Shown here piece by piece: positions 45,998-54,660 of a stretch of 64,000 nucleotides of DNA. The notes beneath the pieces are model-generated. The model had not been told where the DNA came from and did no database searches. It saw only the letters and a program-made list of their open reading frames with translations. Each line of letters begins with the position of its first letter. Position 1 is the first letter of the stretch. This DNA comes from Bacteriovoracaceae bacterium (lineage in GTDB: Bacteria > Bdellovibrionota > Bacteriovoracia > Bacteriovoracales > Bacteriovoracaceae): contig JABFRR010000008.1 in the NCBI GenBank assembly GCA_013141065.1, positions 563,464 to 627,463 of the forward strand, given 5' to 3'. A program made the translations under genes and the position numbers.

Positions 45998-47623
45998 ATG
46001 CCATTCGCCGATATCAAAAACTTTACCATCGAACTATTTTCCAAGCTTCCGGTCAAAATGCTAGTTGGTGCAATTAAAACTCTTCTCAATAAAGTTGATG
46101 CTCAAGAAAATAAAATAACTGAACTGTCTTCAGAAAATCAAAAGCTCAAGGATGAAATCAATCGCCTCAAAGGCGAAAAAGGCAAGCCAGATATTGCTAA
46201 AAACAAAGATGACAAGAAAGATAGTGATGATAAAAAGAAAGGCGGCAAGAACGGCGGGCGTGGAAAAAATAAAAATGCTAAAGAAATAGAAATCCACAAT
46301 ACGGAAGAAAAAGATGTCGAAAAAAAAGATCTTCCAAAAGATGCACAATACAAAGGTACTAGAGATGTCGTAATTCAAGACATAAATTTTAATCTAAATA
46401 ATACCAAATTTATTATCCATAAATACTATTCACCATTTTTAGGAAAAGTTTTTGAAGGACAACTGCCTCCCGAATATAAAGGTAGTATCTTCGGACCTGG
46501 TATTTGGTCATTTGTCATCCAGTTTCACTACGAGGCAAGAATGACACAAAATCTTCTTTTTTAAAATTTTAACCGGACTTAAAGTCAAAATATCTGTCGG
46601 CGAAATTTCAAATATGATTCTTTGTCATGAGAGATTTGAAGAAGAACGACAAAATGTAAGGGAAGCTGGAATCAGTCGAAGCGATTTTTCTCAAATTGAT
46701 GATACCGGTGCAAGACTTAATGGAAAGAATGGTTACAGCATTGCAGTTTGTAATCAATTTTTACTGATTATTATACAAGTCTTTCAAAAATAGAGAGGCT
46801 GTATTGAGAGCACTTGCCGGAACAGAATTAAAATTTGCAATTAATGAAATTGCACTCAAATATGTTGATGATAAAGTTAACAATAAGGCAATCGTTGGCG
46901 AACTTAGAAAATTACAATCAAATAGATTGTATGGGCCAGATGAGTTTACCAATGAAATCCTAAATGCTCCCTGGGCGAGAGGAAAGATTACTTCGTGGAT
47001 AAAACACATAAAAGAAGGTTGTGCCATTGGTGCATTTAGGGATAATTTTCTTGGAGTGAGGTCAAAAATTTTGATTTGTGATGATGCCCCCCAGTTTAAA
47101 GGCATCCTGGAATTCTTAGGTCTTTGTTTGATTCATGAAGAACGCCATTATAAAAGTTAACTCAAGTCATCCCGATTTTATAAAAGCTGTTGCCGATTTT
47201 AGAGAAACATTTTGGAAATATTACGAAAAGCTAAAGCTTTATAAAATTAATCCCAATGACAAGAAAAAGAAAGAATTGAGTGATGAATTTGATTTAATTT
47301 TTTTAGGTAAGACTTGTTACTTCGCTTTAAATCAATTGATGGAAAAAACTAGAGCAAAAAAAGATGAGCTGCTTTTGGTTTTGGAATTTCCAACTATTCC
47401 TTTGCATAATAATACTTCTGAATTGGCAATGAGAGAAAAAGTTATTCAAAGAAAAATCAGAGGATATTTTAGAAGCTTAGAAGGGGCCATGGCATCAGAT
47501 ATTTTCTTAGGTCTGATGAGTACTTGCCGAAAAATAGGAATTAGCTTTGGTGAATATTTAAAAGACCGATTTTACAATCGCCACGAACTACCGCCGCTCG
47601 GTGATCTCATTTGGATGGCTTAG
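45998..47623 (+). pseudogene. IS66-family transposase (TnpC-like), four frameshifts
   Basis: Pieces in three frames rebuild one IS66 transposase: N-terminal coiled coil (ENQKLKDEINRLKGEKGKPD) and Lys-rich linker; DDE motifs QIDDTGARL, ICDDAPQF and LHNNTSELAMRE; C-terminal RSLEGAMASDIFLGLMSTCRK. Shifts are at T6 near 46557, T5 near 46756, A5 near 46788 and A4 near 47155. Correcting the middle two gives a clean family sequence (NQFFTDYYTSLSKNREAVL). Frames agree arithmetically with one gain, two losses and one gain. As read the gene is non-functional. Confidence 0.85.
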
Positions 47624-47646
47624 CACTATTAAACCTGACCGATTTT

Positions 47647-47668
47647 CCCCATTAAAATGAATAGATTC
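47647..47668 (-). repeat. Right terminal inverted repeat of the IS66-type element
   Basis: On the minus strand it reads GAATCTATTCATTTTAATGGGG, matching the left end. Confidence 0.85.
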
Positions 47669-47676
47669 TTTTGTCT
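47669..47676. repeat. 8-bp target site duplication, right copy
   Basis: TTTTGTCT, identical to 45905-45912. Confidence 0.9.
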
Positions 47677-47898
47677 GACATAACTTACTGAATAACCTTT
47701 ATTCATGAAGCCTTTAATTCTGGCTTCAGTATAAGCATCCTCCCGTAAATAGCCTCTGGCCTTGATCTCATTAAGCGCAGCTTCGCAGTCTTCAGGTGGG
47801 AATTTTTTTTCACGAAGTTTTTCTCTGAGTTTATGTTCAGAGTAGTCTCGACTTGAGATTATTTTAACGAGGTAACTATAGGCTCTGCTTGATGTCAT
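47669..47898 (-). pseudogene. recX: recX, 5' part (interrupted by the IS66-type insertion)
   Basis: RecX binds RecA filaments and modulates recombinase activity. This frame has the first RecX helical repeats (SYLVKIISSRDYSEHKLREKL, IKARGYLREDAYTEARIKGFM). After RQK it runs into the element and stops at 47629, making a chimeric 89-residue frame. It lies 82 bp downstream of recA on the same strand, behind a terminator-like hairpin. Confidence 0.9.
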
Positions 47899-47913
47899 AA
47901 TGATTTTTTAAAT

Positions 47914-47970
47914 AAAAAAACCACGCTTTCCTTAACGCCTTTTATTCAAAAGGGATTAATTCGAGCGTGG
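47914..47970 (-). terminator. Terminator/attenuator between recA and recX
   Basis: On the minus strand CCACGCT pairs with AGCGTGG around an inner CCTTTT / AAAAGG hairpin and is followed by seven T. Placed between recA and recX it would keep recX expression well below recA. Confidence 0.8.
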
Positions 47971-47980
47971 CTTGGTCAAA

Positions 47981-49102
47981 TTACTGAAGATTCTTTTTTG
48001 ATTTTTTTGTTTTTTCTTCTTCTTGCTTTACTGCTTCTTTGATTTCACCGGTTTCTTCATCGATGATTTCAGTAGCAGGTCCAGCTACAATTCCATACTT
48101 AATAAGAATTTTTTGCTTAATTTCTTCTAACATTTCTGGGTTTCCTTCAAGGAAAGTTTTTGAATTCTCTCTTCCTTGACCAATCTTTGAATTGTTATAT
48201 GCATACCAAGCACCGGCTTTTTCTACGATTCCGCTATTGGCAGCAAGATCGAGAATGTCTCCGACTTTTGAAATTCCTACTCCGTACATAATATCAAATT
48301 CAGCTTCTTTGAATGGAGGAGCAACTTTATTTTTGACAACTTTTACTTTTGTGCGATTACCGATGTGAGTTTCACCGTCTTTAATCGCTGCAGTTCTTCT
48401 AATATCTAAACGAACAGAAGCGTAGAACTTTAGGGCGTTCCCACCAGTTGTTGTTTCTGGGTTTCCAAACATAACACCAATTTTCATACGAAGTTGGTTG
48501 ATGAAAATAACAGTACAGTTCGATCTTGAAATTGATCCAGTTAATTTACGTAATGCTTGTGACATAAGTCTTGCTTGAAGACCCATGTGTGAATCTCCCA
48601 TGTCTCCTTCAAGCTCAGCTTTTGGAGTAAGAGCAGCAACTGAATCGACAATAAGCAGATTAACCGCACCCGAACGAACCAGCATATCTGTGATCTCTAG
48701 AGCTTGTTCACCAGAATCTGGTTGAGAAATAAGTGTATTAGGAATATCAACACCAAGTTTTGCAGCATAAGCAGTATCAAGTGCATGTTCTGCATCGACG
48801 AAAGCGACTGTTCCGCCTTGCTTTTGGCATTCAGCTGCGATGTGAAGTGTAAGAGTTGTTTTACCAGAAGATTCCGGCCCATAAATTTCAATAATTCTTC
48901 CTTGAGGAATACCACCTACACCTAGAGCAAGGTCTAAACTCAAGCAGCCAGTCGGGATCACCGCAAGTTTTTCGACAGCATTTTTGTTGTCGAGTTTCAT
49001 GATTGCACCTTTACCAAACTGCTTTTCGATAGCAGACAAGGCCAGGTCTAGCGCTTTTAATTTTTCAGGTGACGGTGCCGCTGATACTTTCTGTAATGAC
49101 AT
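47981..49102 (-). CDS. recA: Recombinase RecA
   Basis: RecA forms the DNA strand-exchange filament and activates the SOS response. The 373-aa protein shows Walker [11 protein letters not shown], the [21 protein letters not shown] region, [22 protein letters not shown] (loop L2) and an acidic/Lys-rich C-terminal tail ([20 protein letters not shown]). The SD is strong (GGAGG). A dyad (AGTTATTCGATAACT) lies about 66 bp upstream and four phased repeats lie further upstream. Confidence 0.97.
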   Translation of the reverse strand: MSLQKVSAAPSPEKLKALDLALSAIEKQFGKGAIMKLDNKNAVEKLAVIPTGCLSLDLALGVGGIPQGRIIEIYGPESSGKTTLTLHIAAECQKQGGTVAFVDAEHALDTAYAAKLGVDIPNTLISQPDSGEQALEITDMLVRSGAVNLLIVDSVAALTPKAELEGDMGDSHMGLQARLMSQALRKLTGSISRSNCTVIFINQLRMKIGVMFGNPETTTGGNALKFYASVRLDIRRTAAIKDGETHIGNRTKVKVVKNKVAPPFKEAEFDIMYGVGISKVGDILDLAANSGIVEKAGAWYAYNNSKIGQGRENSKTFLEGNPEMLEEIKQKILIKYGIVAGPATEIIDEETGEIKEAVKQEEEKTKKSKKNLQ

Positions 49103-49167
49103 GAATCCTCCGAGGGTGGTCTTAGAATGTTTTCCTATGCGTGTGCAATAAAGCTAACATTCTTTAT

Positions 49168-49182
49168 AGTTATTCGATAACT
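49168..49182. promoter_or_regulatory. Dyad upstream of recA, candidate SOS/LexA-type operator
   Basis: AGTTAT-TCG-ATAACT is a perfect 6-bp dyad, next to a -10-like TATAAA read towards recA. LexA operators vary among bacterial groups and are dyads overlapping the recA promoter; this is the only clear dyad near the recA promoter. No lexA gene is in the window to compare. Confidence 0.4.
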
Positions 49183-49305
49183 TAAAACTTATGCAAATTA
49201 ATCAACTTTTAAAAGAATCAAAGGCTTGTAATTATTGGACTAATTTAGTCAAAAAATCACAAATTGAACAATCACTAATCAATTCTTTCTCTAAAAATAG
49301 TTTGT

Positions 49306-49349
49306 GCGTAATCGATGCGTAAGTCAAACGTAATTTTAGCGTAATTTAA
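49306..49349. repeat. Four direct RCGTAA repeats with exact 11-bp spacing
   Basis: GCGTAA, GCGTAA, ACGTAA and GCGTAA start at 49306, 49317, 49328 and 49339. Eleven-base direct repeats are the usual layout of binding sites for OmpR/PhoB-type response regulators. The array overlaps the pgpA stop codon and lies about 205-245 bp upstream of recA. Confidence 0.6.
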
Positions 49350-49849
49350 ATATAATTTAAGAATCCGCTAAAAAAAGTATTAATGACCAAGTAGAGAAGT
49401 CCGGCAAAAACACCAGAGACAATATCATCGAGAATAGTTCCGGCTCCGTGATGAATCTCTTTATCAAAATAGGAAGCCGGCCAAAATTTAACAATATCAA
49501 AAAAACGAAAAAGAATAAAAAGAATCGCGAGGTGGCTAAGGTTGTGAGTTTGTATAAATAACCAAGCAGTACTCATGCCTAAAACTTCATCAATAACGAT
49601 AAACTGTGGATCGTGCAATTCATATTTTTTTTGCACACTCTCGGCTACAAAAGAAGAAATAAGCGTAACGATAACGATAAAAGGAATAAAAAGAACATAG
49701 GGTGGATTAAAACGGCCAAGTATATAAAGGAAGGGAAGTGTCGCAAGTGTTCCCCAAGTACCAGGTGCCTTAGGTAAAAAACCTACTCCAAAAAAGGAGA
49801 GGAAAAGAATATCTAGTCTTCTTCGATCTGGTCGATTAGTCTCATTCAT
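49346..49849 (-). CDS. pgpA: Phosphatidylglycerophosphatase A
   Basis: PgpA removes phosphate from phosphatidylglycerol phosphate at the inner membrane. The 167-aa protein has membrane segments and the family motifs FFGVGFLPKAPGTWGTLATLP, FIVIDEVLGM and HGAGTILDDIVSGVFAG. It is divergent from the next gene (45 bp between starts). Its stop codon overlaps the last of four phased direct repeats. Confidence 0.92.
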   Translation of the reverse strand: MNETNRPDRRRLDILFLSFFGVGFLPKAPGTWGTLATLPFLYILGRFNPPYVLFIPFIVIVTLISSFVAESVQKKYELHDPQFIVIDEVLGMSTAWLFIQTHNLSHLAILFILFRFFDIVKFWPASYFDKEIHHGAGTILDDIVSGVFAGLLYLVINTFFSGFLNYI

Positions 49850-49894
49850 TAGATAATAGTCTAGCTTGATTATTAGATCTTAAAAAGGTTTTAA

Positions 49895-51136
49895 ATGGAA
49901 AGACCAAGTTATCTTGAAAAGTATTTATTTGATTGGGAGATTTTCGATGTTGTTATCGGAGGTCGCTCGGCATTAGATACAAAAAATTTTTTGGGCCCCA
50001 TGGGCTCGAGCGACGAAGTTAATCAATTTTTAAAAGGCTATGGACTAGACCCAAATGATCCAGTGGCGAAGTCAGAATTATTCGGTAGCTTTCAAGAGGC
50101 CATGCAGTTTATTAGGCGATACTTTCTTACCGAAGGAAATCCCGATGGTCTTGATCTCAAAGTTCCCAACTCTCTTTTAATGATCTCAGACATCAGCCAG
50201 CTTTTTTTAATGGCGACTGACGATAATATTAATAAACGTGAGGATAAACTTTGGGCCGAGGTTGTGCTTAAAGTTATGCACACAATTATTCATGCTGATA
50301 AAGATCTTAGATCAAATTATTTCGGCATTGTTCAAACCCAAATTTTTGACCGGTTTTACAAATATATATTCAGAAGTGATGACGATAAATTGTTTATTGG
50401 AGTCAAGGGAACAGACGACGTCGTTCCTCTCGTAGATTTTGAGACCAAGTCAAAAAAAACCCGAGAGAGTGTGATTATTAAGTTGCTCCATAAAGCAGAA
50501 AATGTCGCTGAAGAATTATTTGATAGAGTAGGAGTTCGCTTCATTACGCACTCACGTTTTGATACCTTACGCTTAATACGATTTTTATTAGAGAAAAATA
50601 TAGTTATTCCTCACAATAATAAACCAAGCCGTGCCGTCAATACCATGATCGACATGGTGAAATTTAAAGAAGCCCATCAAACACTTTTGAAAATGGCGAT
50701 TAGAAATAATCTTTCTGAAGATAGGTTTTTATCTGCCATGGAAAGAGCGGCTGTTGAGTCTCAACTGACACCATCAGAAAGTGAAAAAAACAAACATACC
50801 TCTAAGGCCTATCAGTCAATTCAATTTACCTGTCGACAGTTAATTGAATACAAGAATCCATTTCTGCAAGAATTTAATGAATTGAGAAGATTGGCAAAGT
50901 CTAATAATCCAGAAGAAAATGAATTGGCCCGTAGGGTTTTGAGTATGGACATCTCTTTAGTAGCGAGAGATATTCGCTTTTTTTATCCTTATGAAATTCA
51001 AGTTGTGGATCAAGAGGCTTTTCGAGAAAATTCACAAGGCGATGCTTCCCATCAAGAATATAAGAGACAGCAAGTTCAGTCTGCAATGAGACGCATTTTT
51101 AAATCAATCATTGAATTTAAAAAAATAAAAATTTAG
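49895..51136 (+). CDS. Uncharacterised cytoplasmic protein, possible RelA/SpoT-like fold
   Basis: The 413-aa protein has no signal peptide or membrane segment. A central stretch, ENVAEELFDRVGVRFITHSR then LLEKNIVIPHNNKPSRAVNTM, recalls the D..GVR.I.......P...KP pattern of RelA/SpoT synthetase-type nucleotidyltransferases, and I recall a family of similar length (possibly TIGR04552) in delta-proteobacteria-like groups. I cannot confirm catalytic residues, so a functional name is not justified. SD AAAAGG precedes the ATG. It converges with the hydrolase gene, whose stop it overlaps by 4 bp. Confidence 0.5.
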   Translation: MERPSYLEKYLFDWEIFDVVIGGRSALDTKNFLGPMGSSDEVNQFLKGYGLDPNDPVAKSELFGSFQEAMQFIRRYFLTEGNPDGLDLKVPNSLLMISDISQLFLMATDDNINKREDKLWAEVVLKVMHTIIHADKDLRSNYFGIVQTQIFDRFYKYIFRSDDDKLFIGVKGTDDVVPLVDFETKSKKTRESVIIKLLHKAENVAEELFDRVGVRFITHSRFDTLRLIRFLLEKNIVIPHNNKPSRAVNTMIDMVKFKEAHQTLLKMAIRNNLSEDRFLSAMERAAVESQLTPSESEKNKHTSKAYQSIQFTCRQLIEYKNPFLQEFNELRRLAKSNNPEENELARRVLSMDISLVARDIRFFYPYEIQVVDQEAFRENSQGDASHQEYKRQQVQSAMRRIFKSIIEFKKIKI

Positions 51137-52023
51137 AAAGATTTTGAAATGAATCGATGCATTCTCGCATTAATCAAATCAGGAAAATCAACTTGTGGAA
51201 CGTGAGAGCCATCTTTGACAATATAGAGTGAACTGCTTGGTAAATATTTAGTGAGAATTTGTTGAAGATAATTGGGAATAATCTTATCTTTATCACCACC
51301 TATAACTAGTGTTGGAGCATTGATTGATTCTAAGTGATTAATGACATCGTGATCTTGCATGAGTTTTAAAAGATGGAAAAATAAGTTTTCCGGTAATTCA
51401 CTTATTTTCTTCATATAGAGTTGCACAAATTCAATCTCAACTTGTTTCTTGTTAAATCCTCCATCAAAAATTGCAAATTGCGCGACTGGGTTTTTGTAGG
51501 AATGTTTCCAAAAAGAAGTGAAGAGATCTGGGAATTTTTTAGTAAAGGATTCAATATAAGGCAAGCCAATATCTACAATATTTGAATCAAACATAATGTT
51601 TTGTGGAGGAACAACGGTTCCTGAAATAAGAATTTGTGCAGAAACGTCCTCCGGGTATCTTCTGGCATGCTCGAGACAAATATTGACACCCATACTGTGG
51701 CCAATAAGCACAGATTTTTTAATATTAAGACTGGCAAGTAATTCATGTAGATCTAATGTGATATTGGGAAATGTGCAAGTTTCGATGTCTCCATCCTGGG
51801 ATGATGAAAAGTGAAAACGATAATCATGCAATAAAATTTGATATCCTAATTCTTCAAAAAAAGGAATTTGGTATTTGTAATGGTAGTTACTGCAAAGCAA
51901 GCCGTAGATAAACACTAATACCGGTTTATGGGGATTGAGGTTTTCTATCTCAAAGTTGGTATTATAAAAGATGCGTATACCTTCATTAGTATAAAAATAA
52001 TTAGGATGGTCTTGTTTAAACAT
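51133..52023 (-). CDS. Alpha/beta hydrolase
   Basis: The 296-aa protein has the alpha/beta hydrolase layout: VFIYGLLCSNYHYKYQIPFF (oxyanion region), nucleophile elbow GHSMG, acid in VIGGDKDKIIP and His in DGSHVPQVDFPD. The substrate is unknown. There is no signal peptide. The start overlaps the FHA gene by 8 bp. Confidence 0.8.
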   Translation of the reverse strand: MFKQDHPNYFYTNEGIRIFYNTNFEIENLNPHKPVLVFIYGLLCSNYHYKYQIPFFEELGYQILLHDYRFHFSSSQDGDIETCTFPNITLDLHELLASLNIKKSVLIGHSMGVNICLEHARRYPEDVSAQILISGTVVPPQNIMFDSNIVDIGLPYIESFTKKFPDLFTSFWKHSYKNPVAQFAIFDGGFNKKQVEIEFVQLYMKKISELPENLFFHLLKLMQDHDVINHLESINAPTLVIGGDKDKIIPNYLQQILTKYLPSSSLYIVKDGSHVPQVDFPDLINARMHRFISKSF

Positions 52024-52456
52024 TTTGAGTCTGCTTTTCTAGGTCCATTAAAACCTCTTCAATGAAATCAAGTGCGACCCGACATTCTGGTGCATTGGCT
52101 TCAAAAGCTTTAAATGGTTCAGTTAAATCAAGCCCGTTTGGGGTCTTCTGAAAGCTGATAATTTTGAGACTTGTTGGTCCAAATGAAATAATGTCATTCG
52201 TTTTAATTTTTAGTGAGCCGCTTATTTTCTTTCCATTAATTTGGTAAAAAGGTTCACGGTTTCTGTTTCTTACCATCAAGTGTTCACCATGAGCATCTTC
52301 AAAAATAGATATTTTTAAAAAAAGTGCAGGCAATTCTTTATTAGAGATAATAATATCATTTCGCTTGGAGCGACCGATATGAATGTAATTAAAATTAAAT
52401 TCATAAACACCAAGTGCTAATTGATCGTCCGATGTCAGTACTTCTAATTGAATCAT
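52016..52456 (-). CDS. FHA domain protein
   Basis: The 146-aa protein has one FHA domain (about residues 15-110) with the phosphopeptide-binding GRS (HIGRSKRNDIIIS), an NG motif (INGKKISGSLKI) and DIISFGPTSLKI. FHA domains bind phosphothreonine peptides, so it may read out Ser/Thr kinase activity; no such kinase is adjacent. Its stop overlaps the hydrolase start. Confidence 0.72.
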   Translation of the reverse strand: MIQLEVLTSDDQLALGVYEFNFNYIHIGRSKRNDIIISNKELPALFLKISIFEDAHGEHLMVRNRNREPFYQINGKKISGSLKIKTNDIISFGPTSLKIISFQKTPNGLDLTEPFKAFEANAPECRVALDFIEEVLMDLEKQTQNV

Positions 52457-52497
52457 AGTGATATTATAGCAAGATTTGAGCTATTTTCTAGTTAATA

Positions 52498-54660
52498 TTA
52501 GACGGTAGTGAATACCCGAGTATCTTTTGAAAACTTGTCTAAAAGAATTTCAATTTCAGGATCCTTTTGATCTATTAATCTTAGTGCATCTTCTCGAGCT
52601 TGATAGAGAATATCGGCATGCAATACAATGTTGGCCAATCGCTTTTGAGGAGCGCCACCAGATTGGTCTGTGCCAAAGAGATCTCCTTCACCTCTGAGTT
52701 TGAGGTCTTCTTCAGCAATTTTAAATCCATCGGTATTACTTTCAATTACCTTGAGACGTTCACGACTAAGGGCCGAAATTTGTTTGTCATTAACGAGAAA
52801 ACAAAATCCAGGCTTTTCGCCTCTGCCAACACGTCCCCTTAGTTGATGAAGTGAACTGAGTCCAAATCGCTCTGGATTAATAATTGCCATAACTGTTGCA
52901 TTCAAGACGTTAATACCAACTTCAATAACACTGGTAGAAACTAAAATATCAATTTTATGAAGCTTGAAATCTAAAAAGGTCCTAGCTTTTTCGTCGGACT
53001 TCATTTGTCCATGAAGGCCTTCGACTTTGTGATCGGGAAAATATTTTTTGTAGCGCTCTAGTATGTCGTTAAGATTGTGAAAGTCTTGATCAGGATTTTC
53101 ATTAATCGCCGGTACAACAATATAAATTTGTTCTTTAAGAGACAATCTGGTTTTTAAAAAATTCAAATAAGGCTGATAGGTTTCTTCTGTTACAATTCTT
53201 GTTTTATGTCCCTTTCTCCCACTTGGCATTGATTTGATTGTAGAAATATCGAGATCACCATATTGAGTGAGACTTAATGAGCGAGGAATTGGAGTTGCGG
53301 ACATAATTAAGCAATGAACACCCTGTCCTTTACTGGTAAGTTTGATTCTTTGGTCAACTCCAAACTTATGTTGTTCATCTATAATGGCCAGGGCAAGGGA
53401 TTTAAAAGTGATGCTTTCTTGAATGAGTGAATGAGTTCCAATGATATAATTAATTTCTCCACTTAAAAGCTGTGATTGAATGAGCTTTTTTTCTTTTGCT
53501 GGAGTAGACCCTAAAATGAGCTTAAAATTAACAGTGTTTTCACCAAAGAGTTCTAGGGCGCTTACGTAGTGTTGTATCGCTAGAGCTTCTGTTGGGCACA
53601 TTAAAGCCACTTGATTACCATTTTCTATAACTATCATCGCTGCGATCATGGCGACTGTTGTTTTTCCGCATCCGACATCTCCCTGAATGAGTCTCATCAT
53701 GGGGTGTTCAGAAGCTAGGTCTCGTCTGACATCATTCAAGGCTTTTGATTGATCAACAGTGAGTTCATAGGGGTAAAGACTGGCAAATGACTTTAACATA
53801 GGTTCTGTAATGCTAATTTTTTTCGTTTTAGGTTTTTTAAAAAACTTACGACGAAGATTGATTTTAATTTGATCGATAAAAAATTCTTCGTAAATTAATC
53901 GATGTTCAGCTTTTAATTCAAGCTCAGGTGTAGGCTTGGTTTTAGCATGAATAATTTTGAAAGCATCTCCAAGCGAGAGGAATTTATTTTGTTCGAGGAG
54001 TTTTTTAGGAAGTGTTTCAGGAATATTATTCCACAAGTCGGTCGGAATTTTATCAATGAACTTTTTAATATGAACACCTGAGACAGTATTGATAGTTGGA
54101 TATTGAATTTTAAGATCATTGGAAACAGTAACAAATAATGAAGGGTCATCACTAGATTCAAGCGAATAAAATTCAGGATTTGTGAATTGAAACTGGCCAT
54201 TAAATACTGAAGCCTCACCCATAAATTCGATGAGTGTGCATTTTGATATTTTAGAAGTTATCGATCCATAAGAATTAAACCATTTTAAAGAAATGATTCT
54301 TTCTGATAAAAGATCTTGAACATGAACTATTATATTATAGAGCATGGCCCGGCCCTTGCCCTTGACACGGAAGTTTGGTCTCGCTTGGACGTTTAAAATT
54401 TTAGCTCGCCCGATAAACATTCGGCCTTCTTCGATGTGTTCAAAACTTCGCAGCGGAGGTAGTTCAATAACTCTAAGAGGGAAGACCCATAGGAAGTCAG
54501 CTATTTCTAAGAAATTTGCACTGAGTAATTTTTCATAGGATTTTTTTGAGGCCTTACCAAGCAAATCCTCCAAAGAGGAGTTCCAGCTAATAATTTTTTT
54601 TGATTTAACACTAGGTAATTTAATAGATGTATTAATCGACGAATTCAAAGCCTTCAACCT
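52498..54660 (-). CDS. recG: ATP-dependent DNA helicase RecG
   Basis: RecG remodels stalled forks and branched DNA. The product has the wedge/OB domain (about 90-190), helicase motifs I (LIQGDVGCGKTTVA), II with DEQH (LAIIDEQHKFG), III (MSATPIPRS), and the C-terminal part (VSTSVIEVGINV, QLRGRVGRGEKPGFCFLV). The track start (54720) overlaps greA by 89 bp. I prefer ATG 54660 (about 720 aa), but a TTG at 54645 is also possible; both lie within the 3' end of greA. Confidence 0.92.
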   Translation of the reverse strand, partial: RLKALNSSINTSIKLPSVKSKKIISWNSSLEDLLGKASKKSYEKLLSANFLEIADFLWVFPLRVIELPPLRSFEHIEEGRMFIGRAKILNVQARPNFRVKGKGRAMLYNIIVHVQDLLSERIISLKWFNSYGSITSKISKCTLIEFMGEASVFNGQFQFTNPEFYSLESSDDPSLFVTVSNDLKIQYPTINTVSGVHIKKFIDKIPTDLWNNIPETLPKKLLEQNKFLSLGDAFKIIHAKTKPTPELELKAEHRLIYEEFFIDQIKINLRRKFFKKPKTKKISITEPMLKSFASLYPYELTVDQSKALNDVRRDLASEHPMMRLIQGDVGCGKTTVAMIAAMIVIENGNQVALMCPTEALAIQHYVSALELFGENTVNFKLILGSTPAKEKKLIQSQLLSGEINYIIGTHSLIQESITFKSLALAIIDEQHKFGVDQRIKLTSKGQGVHCLIMSATPIPRSLSLTQYGDLDISTIKSMPSGRKGHKTRIVTEETYQPYLNFLKTRLSLKEQIYIVVPAINENPDQDFHNLNDILERYKKYFPDHKVEGLHGQMKSDEKARTFLDFKLHKIDILVSTSVIEVGINVLNATVMAIINPERFGLSSLHQLRGRVGRGEKPGFCFLVNDKQISALSRERLKVIESNTDGFKIAEEDLKLRGEGDLFGTDQSGGAPQKRLANIVLHADILYQAREDALRLIDQKDPEIEILLDKFSKDTRVFTTV

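Larger units (their letters stand above)
45913..47668 (+). mobile_element. IS66-type insertion sequence in recX
   Basis: The 1756-bp element is bounded by imperfect terminal inverted repeats (GAATCTATTCAT...TGGGG at each end) and a perfect 8-bp target duplication. It carries only a TnpC-like transposase, read on the plus strand and broken by four single-base shifts; there are no tnpA or tnpB genes, as in the single-ORF IS66 subgroups. It interrupts recX. Confidence 0.9.

Noticed and set aside
45913-46089. N-terminal extension of the 45661-46089 minus-strand ORF as a RecX N-terminus
   Set aside because: This part lies inside the IS66 element; the true RecX N-terminus is at 47669-47898, as the in-frame reconstruction shows.
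46130-46378. Minus-strand ORFs (82 and 71 aa) opposite the IS66 transposase
   Set aside because: They are Phe/Leu/Ser-rich mirror images of the Lys/Glu-rich coiled coil on the plus strand.
47135-47623. Independent 162-aa gene
   Set aside because: It carries the NNTSELAMRE motif and C-terminal region of the IS66 transposase and is only a frameshifted piece of it.
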